From positions 592,901,661-592,965,660 of the forward strand of contig CM053026.1 in NCBI GenBank assembly GCA_028564925.1: a stretch of DNA of 64,000 nucleotides. The letters run 5' to 3'. The position numbers and the translations under genes are program-made. Source of the DNA: Lithobates sylvaticus. Lineage: Eukaryota; Chordata; Amphibia; Anura; Ranidae. The first letter of the stretch is position 1. Each line of letters opens with the position of its first letter. This document shows, piece after piece, positions 45,499-56,590 of the stretch. The notes under the pieces are model-generated. The model saw only the letters and a program-made list of their open reading frames with translations, ran no database searches and was not told where the DNA came from.

Positions 45499-45898
45499 CA
45501 CTGGTCTCTAAACTGTGGCCTGGGGGCCATATGTGGCCCATTGATTGCCTTTATCCGGCCCTTGGGACACTATTCCTCCCACTGATACAAGGCCCTATTC
45601 CTTATACACCAACAATAGGGCACTATTCTTCCCACTAACACCACTGATGGGACACTATTCATCCCCTTGACACCAATTGCAGGGCTCTATACTTCCCACT
45701 GATACCAATGATGGGGCACTAGTCCTTCCCCTGATACCAATAATGGGGCAATATTCTTCCCACTAATACCAACGATGGAACATTCTTCACTCCCACTGAT
45801 GCCAGGTAATTTTCTATTCCCACTGGCTACAGTCTGGCTCCCTCCAAGTCTGAAGGACAGTAAACCAGCCCTTTGTTCAGAATGTTTGGGGACCCCTG
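45499..45898. mobile_element. hAT-type element carrying a 32-bp minisatellite
   Basis: The left end CACTGGTCTCTAAACTGTGG and reverse complement of the right end CAGGGGTCCCCAAACATTCT are the hAT-type ends common in vertebrates. Flanks CTTAAGGA and CCCTAGGG agree only partly as an 8-bp duplication. The interior repeats a unit of about 32 bases (TGATACCAATGATGGGGCAC, TATTCTTCCCAC) some eight or nine times with divergence. Confidence 0.8.
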
Positions 45899-46628
45899 CC
45901 CTAGGGTTTCACGTCTACAGGTGCGGCTGAGCGTGCATGCGTCACATGTAGGGCAGCCTATTTAAATGAGCTGCCTTACACATTAAAAACTAAGAAAATA
46001 ATCCCTGACTTTTCCAAAAACATGCCGCACCAAACTGCATGGTCCTGCAGCAGCAATTTGGCATGTGTTTGCAGGCTGCTATAAAAATGATTGGCACTTC
46101 TGCATGTCTGCGAAAACACGCATAAATCTGAATATATCCTGAGGGGGACACAGGCAGCAAAAAAAAAAAAAAAAACTGACAAGGGCTTTAGCCTATTACA
46201 ACTATAACCAAAAAAAAGTTTGGACTTTAGATAAAATTTAGTATACAAAACCTGACAAAAAAATGTGTCTATACCTACTGCCTATGCTACTTAATGTTGA
46301 CTGCAATCATAGCTTACATAAAAAATATTATACAAAGTGTTAGGGGAGGTCAGATTTTTGTTTCAGTCTTTAATAGCTAGGTCATGATGAAATTAGGTAG
46401 ACATGTACAAAAATAATGGATAAAATTCCGGTATGCATGGAAAGCACACATCATAACACTAAAATGGAGCTCCAGACTTTTTTTTTTTTTACTTGGGACT
46501 GCAACAAGACTAAAGCGATTATTACCTGACATATATGTTCAGTCAAAAGCGAAGCTAAATCTCCCACAACAGGACAATCCAAACCAAACAAAGGTTAAAA
46601 GGAGGCTGGCAGTGGAGTGGGAAATCAG
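45899..46628. other. Intron with possible worn repeat at 45905-46190
   Basis: GTGCGGCTGAGCGTGCATGC and GCAATTTGGCATGTGTTTGC look repeat-derived. The remainder is AT-rich with poly-A/T runs. Nothing coding was seen. Confidence 0.3.
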
Positions 46629-46632
46629 TTAA

Positions 46633-47360
46633 CTGCTTGCCAACCAGTTTTACTGCAGCAGAATGGCACGGCTGGGCGAAACAAGGTTACCTTACGTCGC
46701 TTCACCTTTTGGCCACTAGGGACGGAAGCGTGCCGCCGGAGCACGTGCCCGGCCGTGATGACCGCCCTGCACCTGCGACCGCTCGTGACAGAGCGAGAAC
46801 CGGGATCTGCGTGTGTAAAAACACAAATCCTGGTTCTGTATGAACAACGATCTCTCCCTCCTCTGAGACATTCCCATCCCCCCTACACTTACAACACAGT
46901 GAGGAAACACAGTTAACCCCTTGATCACCTCCTAGTGTTAACCCCTTCCCTGCCAGTGACATTTATACAGTAATCAGTGAATTTTTATAGCACTGAACGC
47001 TGTATAATTGTCACTGGTCCCAAAAATATGTCAAAAGCATCCAATTTGTCCGCCGCAATATTGCAGTCCCAATAAAAATCACAGATCGCTGTCCATACTA
47101 GTAAAAAAAAAAAAAAAATGCCATAAATCTTTCCCCTATTTTGTAAACGCTTTAACTTTTGCGCAAACCCATCAATATACGCTTATTGTGATTTTTATTA
47201 CCAAAAATATTTGTAGAAGAATACATATCGGCCTAAACTGAGTAAAAAATTCGCTTTTTTTAAAAAAAAATTTTTATTTATAGCGCAAAAAATAAAAACT
47301 GCAGAGATGATAAAATACCACCAAAAGAAAGCTCTATTTGTGGTAAAAAAACAGGACGTC
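46633..47360 (-). mobile_element. Family A element, right end lost
   Basis: TTAA at 46629-46632 then CTGCTTGCCAACCAG. In reverse orientation: GC-rich block, then CAGTGACATTTATACAG, ATACTAGTAAAAAAA, TATACGCTTATTGTG, CACCAAAAGAAAGCTCTATT. It stops at AGGACGTCAG (47362), short of the expected GTCGCACGACC and AAGTGG end, where another repeat (47363-47612) takes over. Confidence 0.85.
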
Positions 47361-47362
47361 AG

Positions 47363-47612
47363 AAAACTGATTGGAGGGAAGGGACACACCCCTCTTCACA
47401 CAGCACACAGGGACTGAGCAGAGGCTATCAGCTGGAGATCCCTCCCGTGTAACCATTTTTCTCCTGGTGTCAAGGAATCTTGTCAGTGTTTCATGCTGAT
47501 AGCAGAGGAATAAAGCAGCAGACAGAAATTACACTTGATGCTCTTAATTGAGAAAAGTACACACTATAGGATACGCTTTGTTCATCTTTCAAGTCTGAGG
47601 TATACAACCACT
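47363..47612. mobile_element. TTAA MITE, right half
   Basis: Ends TATACAACCACT followed by TTAA (47613-47616), the same end type as the 19088-19473 element. Its left half is absent at the junction with the family A copy. Confidence 0.6.
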
Positions 47613-47616
47613 TTAA

Positions 47617-48021
47617 GTAAAACCTGCATTTTTTAGCATTCTAGACCGGGAGTAACTCTTGCAGTGTAGGAGGAGCCCCGTTGCAAGGAAGTATTTTTGT
47701 TTCCCCTGGGAACAACTTTTGAAATTACGTTAAAATCTATGTTAAATTATTTTGAGTAAGCTTTCTATAAATACCCAATGATCCTGCCATGAAGGTCCTT
47801 GTTCAGACACTTCCCTATAGGGTGAACACATTGTCCCTGTCACCCAGTTTTCTTGTCACACATGCTTCTGAGGAAGTGACTTAAGCTGCACTAAAATGCA
47901 ACCAAGGTTAAAAAAGAAGAAAATAATTATGATATTAAAAAAAAAAAAGGAACTGTTTTATTGACACACAGGGATTTCACAAACTAAATGGCATATATTA
48001 GGGTATAGTAGGATTCCTACT
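47617..48021. other. Intron between TTAA elements
   Basis: No clear feature; a poly-A run sits at 47936-47948. Confidence 0.35.
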
Positions 48022-48025
48022 TTAA

Positions 48026-48992
48026 CCACTTAAGCCCCGGACCAATTTGCAGCTAAAGGACCAGGCCCCTTTTTGTGATTCGGCACTGCGTCGATTTAAC
48101 TGACAATTGCGCGTGGCTCCCAAACAAAATTGGCGTCCTTTTTTTCTTACAAATAGAGCTTTCTTTTGGTGGTATTTGATGACCTCTGCGGTTTTTATTT
48201 TTTGCGCTACAAACAAAAATAGAGCGACAATTTTGAATTTTTTTTTTACTTTTTGCTATAATAAATATCCCCCAAAAATATATAAAAAAATTTTTTTTCC
48301 TCAGTTAAGCCGATAGGTATTCTTCTACATATTTTTGGTAAAAAAAATTGCAAAAAAGGGTTTATTGATTGGTTTGCGCAAAAGTTATAGCGTCTTCAAA
48401 ATAGGGGATAGTTTTATGGCATTTTTATTAATAACTTTTTTTTTTTACTAGTAATGGCGACGACCAGCAATTTTTATTGTGACTGCGATATTATGGCGGA
48501 CACGTCGGACAATTTTGACACATTTTTGGGACCATTGGCATTAATACAGCGATCTGTGCGATTAAAAATGCATTGATTACTGTAAAAATGTCACTGGCAG
48601 TAAAGGGGTTAACCACTAGGGGCAGTGTAGGGGTTAAGTGTGACCTATTTGTTTTTTTTTTTTTTTTACTGTAGGGGGGCATGGCTCTGCGTGCCGCATC
48701 ACTGAAAGTCTTTGCCTATGACAGGGAACAGACGATCAGTGACAGCCTCACTAGGAAGCACAGGGAGAGGTTTGTTTACTTACCGCTCCCCGTTATTCAG
48801 CTCTGTGACCCGATCGTGGGACACCGGCGGCGATCGGGTACGCGGGTCCCGCGGCCATGGGCACGGAGTTCAGGACCGGGTTGCGAGCGCGACCCACAGC
48901 TGGGCTCTTAAAAGAGCAATGTACCTGTACGTGCTTGTGCCCAGCCGTGCCATTCTGCCAATGTATATGTGCATGAGGCGGTCCTTAAGTGG
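48026..48992 (+). mobile_element. Family A element, complete (reference copy)
   Basis: TTAA at 48022-48025 and 48993-48996; ends CCACTTAAGCCCCGG and GTCCTTAAGTGG, a six-base inverted end. Landmarks in order: GATTCGGCACTGCGTCG, ACAATTGCGCG, AATAGAGCTTTCTTTTGGTG, TTTGCGCTACAAAC, GGTTTGCGCAAAAGTTATAG, ACTAGTAATGGCGACGACC and a GC-rich tail (48780-48950). No coding capacity. TTAA duplication fits piggyBac or Kolobok mobilisation. Confidence 0.92.
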
Positions 48993-49303
48993 TTAAAGTT
49001 GTTTTAACATAGGGTTATATTACAAGGGCATTTTATGGTGCTTATACAAATTTTCTTTAACCACCAGAACGCTGAAGCTAAACATATATACCTTAGTCAA
49101 AACGCTGACGCTAGATATATAAAAAAACAATTTTATAAAATATAATAAAATATTAGAGAAAGCTATGTCACACAATGAAACTTGACTGATAGTACATTAT
49201 AATGTTAGCATACTTTACAATGGTCAATCATCTACAATTACCTTTTCAATCACAGAATTACTATTGACATCTTAGTCACCATTTTTAAGGTTTTAATATT
49301 TAA

Positions 49304-49979
49304 CCGCTTCCGAACCACCTTCTGCACATTTACTGCACATTTACTGCAGTAGCCTCTGGGGGTGCGAGCATGCTGATTGGACAGAGAGTCAATCAGCGGG
49401 TCCGGCGGACGCGATGTCCGCTGGCCACCCACAATTATTTCCCAGAGAGGCAGAACAGCGATCTGCCTATGTAAGCAAGGCAGATGGCCGTTCTGACAGA
49501 GGACAACATAGAGATCTTGTGTTCCTGCTAAGAAGGAACACAGATCTGTGTTCTCCCAGTCAGAGCAATCCCCACACAGTTAGTAAGCACCCCCCCCTAG
49601 GGACATACTTAACCCTTTGATTGTCCCTGGTGTGAACTCTTTCCCTGCCAGTGTCATTAGTACAGTACCAGTGCATATTTGTTTAGCACTGATCACTGTA
49701 TTAGTGTCACTGGTCCCCAAAAAAAGTGTCAGTTAGGTGTCCGATGTGTCCGCAGCAAATGTTGCAGTCCCGCTAAAAATTGCTGATCGCCATCATTACT
49801 AGTAAAAAAAAAAAAAAAAAAGCCATAAAAAAGAATGTTCTATTTGTGGGAAAAATAGGACATACATTAAATTTGGGTACAGCGTCGCACGACCGAATTG
49901 TCAGTTAAAGTAACGTAGTGCCGTATCGCAAACAATGGCCTGGTCGGGAAGGGGGTAAAACCTTCCGGGGCTGAAGTGG
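49304..49979 (-). mobile_element. Family A element, complete but internally shortened
   Basis: TTAA at 49300-49303 and 49980-49983; ends CCGCTTCCGAACCACC and CCGGGGCTGAAGTGG. It lacks the AT-rich central third: CATTACTAGTAAAAAA is followed almost at once by AGAATGTTCTATTTGTGGG. Confidence 0.9.
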
Positions 49980-50060
49980 TTAAAAACATATTTTGCATAT
50001 GTGCATAGCAATTTGACGAACAGACAAATATCTGCAACATGGTCTGTGTTATGATTTTAA

Positions 50061-51128
50061 CCACTTCATCACAGGGCACTTTTACCCCCTTCCTGCCCAG
50101 GCCAATTTTCAGGTTTCACGCTGTCGCACTTTGAATGGCAATTGTGCGGTCATGCAACACTGTACTCAAACAAAATTTTTATAATTTTGCTTACACAACT
50201 AGAGCGTTCTTTTGGTGGTATTTAATCACTGCTGGGGTTTTTCTGTGAAAAACAAAAAAAAACAGAAAAGACAGAAAATTTGGAAGGAAAGAAACAGGTT
50301 TTTCTTCTTTTCTGTTATACAATTTTGCAAATAAATAATTGTTCTTCATAAATCAAGGCCAAAATGTCTTCTGCTACATTTCATTGGTGAAAAACAAAAC
50401 AAATCAGTGTATATTATTTAGTCTGTAGGAAAGTTAGAGTCCACAAACTATGGTATACATCTGAAAATTTATCCTGATGTACTGATGGACTATCTCATTT
50501 CACGAGACCCTAAAATGCCAGAACAGTACAAATACCCCACATATGACCCATTTTTGGAAAGTAGACAGTCCAGGGTATTTATTAAGAGGCATGACAGTTT
50601 TTTTTTTTATTTTAACACACTGTCACCAGAGCAATATAATATTACCATAGCAACATTGTACTAATCTGGGGAAGTGATCAAGATTTTTTTTTCTTACACA
50701 CGAAGATTGCTTATAGCAATGAATTCCATTGCTCTAAGCAAGCATTTGCAGAAAGAATCTGTTTTGTTGTGATTGGTTAAAGCCAATCACATGGTACAGA
50801 TGGGCTGTGATTGGCCGTCTGTACAATGTGATCACATTGACCAATCACAGCTAGCAACACAGTTGTACACAATGTTTGGCATGAAAGGAAGACATTTATT
50901 GTTTACAAGTGCCATGTGACCTGCTGTGATTGGTCACAGTGGTTGCATGGTACCAGAAAGCAAGCTGGTAAACTGATCAGCCACTGCAATCTGTTACAGC
51001 TGGTAACAGATTGCAGCGCTGCATGGCTCCACAAACGGTGCTTTCTGAGAGGACGTCATATGATGTCCACTCAGAACAGCAAAACTACTACCCCGCCATC
51101 ATTCTTCTATAGGCCTGGTGGGAAGGTG
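50061..51128 (+). mobile_element. Family A subfamily element
   Basis: TTAA at 50057-50060 and 51129-51132. Starts CCACTTCATCACAGGGC, then CCTGCCCAGGCCAATTTTCA, GGCAATTGTGCGGTCATGCA, TCTTTTGGTGGTATTTAATC, GACCCATTTTTGGAAAGTAG, and ends CTATAGGCCTGGTGGGAAGG. The middle shares the 'TTTTGGAAAGTAGACA' module with 61522-63050. Confidence 0.82.
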
Positions 51129-51132
51129 TTAA

Positions 51133-51609
51133 AGCGGAGCTCCACCCTAAAGTGGAACTTGCGCTCATCGGAACCCACCCCCCTCCGGTGCCACAATTGG
51201 CACCTTTCAGTGGGTGGGGTACAGATACCTGTATAATACAGGTATCTGCACCCACTTTCTGGCATAGATGGCCGCAGAATCTGCGGGTATTTACGCCACT
51301 TCCTGTCATCCCCCCCGCTGTCTGCTGGGAAACACACAGATCCCAGAGACAGCAGGGAGCATCCTTATTGCGCAGTGCAACTCGCGCATGCGCAGTAGGG
51401 AACCGGGAAGTGAAGCCACACTTCACTTCCTGATTCCCATACCGAAGATGGTGGCGGCAGCACCCGAGAGACGATCGACAGATCGGCTTTTGGGTGCCGA
51501 CATGGCGGGCGCGCTGGACGGGTAAGTGTCCATATTTTAAAAGCTAGCAGCTGCAGTATTTGTAAATACAATAATAAAACAAGTAATAAAATTTTTTCTG
51601 ACTCTCTCT
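51133..51609 (+). mobile_element. Family C element abutting family A
   Basis: Starts AGCGGAGCTCCACCC right after TTAA 51129-51132, which the preceding family A copy also uses, and ends before TTAA 51610-51613. It contains an inner inverted pair CAGATACCTGTATAATACAG/GTATCTGCACC and AGTGAAGCCACACTTCACTT. The right-end sequence TGACTCTCTCTT is unlike the left, as in other copies of this family. Confidence 0.75.
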
Positions 51610-51613
51610 TTAA

Positions 51614-52560
51614 GGAGAACCTATACTCAAACGTTAACAGCCAGCCAGGTTAGGATATTTGAAAAAAAAAATGGCAAAACAATGGCTGAAATGTTTCAGG
51701 CTAGCATTAGTGTTGGTCACATATCTGAAGGGCTAGGCTCTTGGTTAATTGATCTCTGTTAAAGGGAGATTCGTTCATTCTAAATTGGCATCTCCTAATT
51801 GAGCACAAATTATGTGACCTAGAGCACTGGCCTCTACACTTGTGTCTAGGTCTAAATATAATCTGAAAAGTATTTCAACCCATCTACCACTCTTTATTTA
51901 TCCATCATGGTAAGACTGCTTGCATTTGTTATTTGTGTTAACATAAATAAGTATATATTTACTTTTAACAAAACCCAAATGACTCAAGAATAGGCTTTTA
52001 AATTCAAGTTTACAAATGGGTGAACATGCTTCTGCCCTTTCACCCTTTTGTTTCATATAAAAGGGCATTTGTCAGCATGATACACATATTGCAAGCAACA
52101 GCAAATAAAACCCACTAAACTAGTATTGATTCCAATTATACTGAAGATACATCATAGCCAATATCACTTTAGCTGGCTTTTACCTCATCTAGCTCCGGAA
52201 GCAGTGGGGAGTGTAAATTAACTATTTTCTTTTTATAATTAAATTACACGCCCACTGCAATTTTCACTCATTCTACATCTCCAAAGAGTTTGGTAAAATT
52301 GGTTTTAAGATTTGCGCTGAGCTATTAAAATATGGGTACATGTAGATTGCTTATCCCATTGAAGTTTCATTAAAAAACACTATTTACACACATGCTTTTG
52401 ATATACATATGATAGGCTTTACTGCAAAGTATGGGACGGTTTACTATTAATCTAAACGCTAAATATAATGTAGCCAGGAGCTGGCTATTGTGCCTGCAAT
52501 TCAGTGACCGTATACAGTGTTATTAATGAGGAGCTGTCTCCCTCTAGTGTTGGCTTGGAC
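51614..52560. promoter_or_regulatory. Repeat-poor block, candidate enhancer (core 51850-52450)
   Basis: Complex AT-rich sequence without repeat ends. TAATTA lies at 52236-52241 inside a loose inverted pair (GTGTAAATTAA at 52211, TTAAATTACAC to 52249). It sits between dense transposon clusters yet has none itself, suggesting constraint. Conservation is not tested. Confidence 0.33.
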
Positions 52561-53160
52561 TCCATGTGTCATTTTTTTAAAACAGAACTTTGAGCAGAGC
52601 AAAGTATTGTGGGGTATGTAGTTCAGAATGCTGGAGTTTCAATTTCAGTAGGACTGGCCTAAACTACTACTACCAGATTGCTGAGGAGAGAAGAGAATGC
52701 TGGGAGAGGATATAAAAAGGCTGGTTCCAGCCTAGGTTGCTCTCTTGGGACGTCGGCCTGGATCTGTCAGCAGGAGCTCTCTGCCAATGTGAGCTGTGGC
52801 CTGCATAGGACAAAGCCATCTACAGCTGCATACAGAGGGACATCTGCGGACAGCATCGCTTTTTATCTACCACAGTCCGGAGGCTGTTCCTGATTCTTCA
52901 GCGTTACCTGCACTTCAGATCCGGGAAGGCAGCGGCACGCTGTGACGGAGGTCAGACACCATCACCTGAGCCAGGACCCAGAGGGAGTTCCTGAAAGAGC
53001 CTTATTCATCTACATCGTAACCAGCAACATCTGTTGTTGAGCTAGGGGTGAGCGGGCACCTGCCCATTAATACAATATACACTGCATATTGACATTGTGC
53101 CTGTCCACATTCCTGATACTTGAAGTTCTACCGGATACAAGTTCAGTCAATCCCATAGAC

Positions 53161-53321
53161 CAGGGATATGCAATTAGTGTACCTCCAGCTGTTGCATTAC
53201 TACAAGTCCTATGATGCATAGCAAGAATCTGACAGCCACAAGCATGACAGCCAGAGGCAGAGGCATGATGGGACTTGTAGTTTTGCAACAGCTGGTTAGC
53301 TCCGCTAATTGCATATCCCTG
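53161..53321. mobile_element. hAT-type MITE
   Basis: The ends CAGGGATATGCAATTAG and (reverse complement) CAGGGATATGCAATTAGCGG match. The flanks CCATAGAC (53153-53160) and CTATAGAC (53322-53329) agree at 7 of 8 bases, as for an aged 8-bp duplication. Arms continue with CCAGCTGTTGCA/TGCAACAGCTGG and ACTACAAGTCC/GGACTTGTAGT. Confidence 0.9.
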
Positions 53322-53625
53322 CTATAGACACTGTATGCAGACATCTGTGCTTTGCTCACATCCCTGTCATCAGTCGTTCTACTGGATACAATACTAATGA
53401 AACAGTCTACATGGTGACCATTTGCGTTTAAATGGGCCAATCCTGTACCAGTTAAAGTTGCTTTGCTCTATCAAGGATTATTCCCTCCATCATACTTTAC
53501 GTGCTAGCTGAAGATTTGCCGGATTCTGCAGGGTTGTCAATAACCCATTTTATCTTCTTGTCACAAGTGTTTAAGTGTTGTCTAACACAAGGGAACCTAC
53601 TCTCGTCCTCTAGAACTCTGTTTAA

Positions 53626-54617
53626 CCGCTTGCCGACCATCTCACACCAATATTTGATGGCAGAAGGGCACGTACAGGCATATTAACGTACCTGTATGTT
53701 GCCCTTTAAGAAGCGGCTTGCGGGGGCGTGCGCTGCCGGCAGCACGCACGCCTGCCGCAAGCTCCGTGAGTGTGATCGCGAGTCCCGCGTACTTAATGTC
53801 CACGGGGATACCCACAATCGTCTCACAGAGGAAGAACATGGAAATGCTGATGTAAACAAGCATTTCCCCATTTTGCCTAGTGACACTGATCACAGCTCCC
53901 TGTAATCGGGAGCAGTGATCAGTCTCATGTCACACATAGCCCATTCCCCCCACAGTTAGAATCACTCCCTAAAACACACTTAACCCCTACAGCGCCCCCT
54001 AGTGTTTAACCCCTTTACTGACAGTCACATTTACACAGTAATCAATGCATTTTAAATCGTACTGATTACTGTATAAATGTGAATGGTCCCAAAATAGCGC
54101 CAAAAGTGTCCTATGTGTCCGCCATAATGTAGCAGTCACAATAAAAATCGCTGATCGACGCCATTACTAGTAAAAAAAAAAATGATTACTAAAAATTACA
54201 TAAAACTATCCCCTATTTTGTAGACGCTATAACTTTTGCGCAAACAAGTCAAACGCTTATTGCGTTTTTTTTACCAAAAATATGTAGAAGTAAAAAATAT
54301 GTATCGGCCTAAACTGAGGAAAAAAATTTAATTTTAATATATTTTTTGGGGATATCATAGCAAAAAGTAAAAAATAATTTTTTTTTTTTTAAAATTGTCC
54401 CTATTTTTTTTGTTTATAGTGCACAAAATAAAAAAAAAAAAATGCAGAGGTGATCAAATACCACCTAAAAGAAAACTATTTGTGGGGGAAAAAGGACGTC
54501 AATTTTGTTTGGGAACCACGTCGCACGACCGCGCAATTGTCAGTTAAAGCGACACAGTGCCGAATCGCAAAAAGTGCTCTGTTGTTTTGCCAGCCAAATG
54601 GTCCGGGGCTGAAGTGG
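53626..54617 (-). mobile_element. Family A element, complete
   Basis: TTAA at 53622-53625 and 54618-54621; ends CCGCTTGCCGACC and CCGGGGCTGAAGTGG. The GC-rich block (53700-53830) contains an inverted pair, AGCGGCTTGCGGG... and CTGCCGCAAGCTCC, with GCTGCCGGCAGCACGCAC. It continues with CATTACTAGTAAAAAA, ACGCTATAACTTTTGCGC and CGACCGCGCAATTGTC. It sits inside the LTR-like unit. Confidence 0.92.
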
Positions 54618-55075
54618 TTAAAGGAGCCAGCCAAATAAATCACAACGGTTTTCTAATGTTTGTTAATTGTTTGATGTTAAGTGCCTGTGGGCTGAGGAGA
54701 CTGGCCTGATATAGTTTTATTAAGTGTAAGTCCACTGCCTATCTGCTGCCTGTTCACATAGGTTTCTGCAATTGAATTTAGTTGTTTTACATTTTACCTT
54801 GTCAGCATAAGTTTCTAAACCGCAAGATAGCATTTCATATTAGTGCTATATTGTTCAGATAAAATATCTTCATTACCCATAGTGTTATGCTGTGCATTTC
54901 TATGTGTCATTCTTATCACAGTAAACAAACCTGAACTGCTTTACTAATACTGTGTAGATTTCTTGTTATTGGTGTAAACGGTAAAGAAATGACTGAACCC
55001 AGGGTGTCGGAGGACTTGCAGAGTCGGGGGTAACCATTGGGGTACAGATTCTATCAGCGGCCCTCATGAGGGTAG

Positions 55076-55440
55076 CGCTAAAATAATAAAAACCTTGGCA
55101 TTAAAAATAAAAATCAAGTAGCTAATGATGCAACTCATTCCATGTGATTATGCTGGGCCCATCAGTGCCGTCAAATAGGAGCACTTATCTCTGTGTGAGC
55201 CTCAACTTCAATAACGTGTAGCTTATTCTGAGGTCTGAGTTCATGCACAGCAGCTGAACACAGTGGTAAAGCGGGTAAAATGAAGGTAAGCAGAGGTATA
55301 CTTTAAGATGGAATTGCAATAACTCACTGGGGACAATAATCATCAACATGTATCAGACTTCAAAGCCCATCTGTAGGCATTGTTAAATTTTTGAGTAGGG
55401 AAAAGTCTAAAGCAGTCTCTGACACATGGTTACTTAGCCC
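55076..55440. other. Intron, no recognised feature
   Basis: Short stretch between the LTR-like unit and the next family A copy. Confidence 0.35.
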
Positions 55441-55444
55441 TTAA

Positions 55445-56374
55445 CCACTTGCCTACCAGGTACGAACACCCCCTTCCTGACAAGCCATTTTTCAGCTTTC
55501 AGCGCTGTCGCATTTTGAATGACAATTGCGCGGTCATGCAAGGATGTACCCAAATAAAATTTTTATCATTTTTTCCCCACAGATAGAGCTTTATTTTGGT
55601 GGTATTTGATCACCTCTGCGGTTTTTATTTCTTGCGCTATAAACAAATTAAGAGGGACAAGTTTGAAAAAAACGCAATATTTTTTACTTTTTATTATAAT
55701 AAATATCCAATTTTTTTTTTTTAAACAAATTTTTTCCTCAGTTTAGACCGATACGTATTCTTCTACATATTTTTGGTAAAAAAAGAAAAACGCAATAAGC
55801 GTCTATTGATTGGTTTGCGCAAAAGTTATAGCGTCTACAAAATAGGGGATAGATTTATAGCATTTTTTTATTATTTTTTTTTTACTAGTAATAGCGGCGA
55901 TTTGCGATTTTTATTGTGACTGCGACATTGCGGAGGGACCATTCACATTTATACAGCGATCCGTGCTATAAAAATGCATTGATTACTGTATAAATGTGAC
56001 TGGCGGGGAAGGGGTTAACACTAGGGGGCACTGCAGGGGTTAATATGTTCCCTATGTAAGTGATTCTAACTGTGGGGGGAGGGGACTGACTGGGGGAGGG
56101 GCCTGATCGGTGTCCCTATGTACAGGACTCTCCTCTGACAGGACGTGGATCTGTGTGTTTACACACACAGATCCACGTCCTGCTCAGTTACCGGGCAATC
56201 GCGGGTGCCTGGCGGACATCGCGGCCGCTGGACACGCGCATCGGGTCCCCAGCGACGTGGCGGGCACACGCGCGCCCCCTAGTGGCCAAAAAGCGAGCGC
56301 CGTCATATGACGGCGACCCGCCACAAGAGCTGCACCGCTCCGCCGTCATTTGCTAGTGGGCGGTCAGCTACAGG
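55445..56374 (+). mobile_element. Family A element, complete
   Basis: TTAA at 55441-55444 and 56375-56378; starts CCACTTGCCTACCAGG and ends GGGCGGTCAGCTACAGG. Landmarks GACAATTGCGCGGTCATGCA, AGCTTTATTTTGGTGGTAT, GGTTTGCGCAAAAGTTATAG and a GC-rich tail with an inverted pair of GATCTGTGTG/CACACAGATC (56147-56173). Confidence 0.9.
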
Positions 56375-56378
56375 TTAA

Positions 56379-56590
56379 AGTGGAGTTCCACCAACATTTT
56401 TCACTCCTTACCATGCAGGACTAATGTGCATACTTAAAATGAATTGGCAATATATTATTTTTCTGTTCACTTACCTGATTTAAGCCTATATCCAATTTCA
56501 CTTCCTCCGTTAGCAGCCGCGGCCGTCATTTCCGGTTCTGCATTGGCTCCTGGGAGATCTTGGTCAGCTTGGCATGGCACTGCTCCCGTA
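56379..56590 (+). mobile_element. Family C-like element start, truncated
   Basis: AGTGGAGTTCCACCAACATT begins directly after TTAA 56375-56378, as family C does after the family A copy at 51129. ACTTACCTG at 56469-56477 is the recurrent donor-like word. The right end is not recognisable. Confidence 0.6.

Larger units (their letters stand above)
52600..55075 (+). mobile_element. Possible solo LTR-like fossil with nested elements
   Basis: A TATA box in GGATATAAAAAGGCTGG (52708-52724) is followed by several hundred bases of transcript-like sequence. After a nested hAT MITE and a nested family A element, a late AGTAAACAAACCTGAACTGC segment (about 54920) and GGGGTAACCATTGGGGTACA (about 55030) resemble the end part of an LTR. 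Removing the inserts leaves about 1.3 kb. No terminal TG...CA pair with duplication was found, so the family is not assigned and the call is tentative. If it is an LTR it is old and has no internal genes. Confidence 0.3.
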
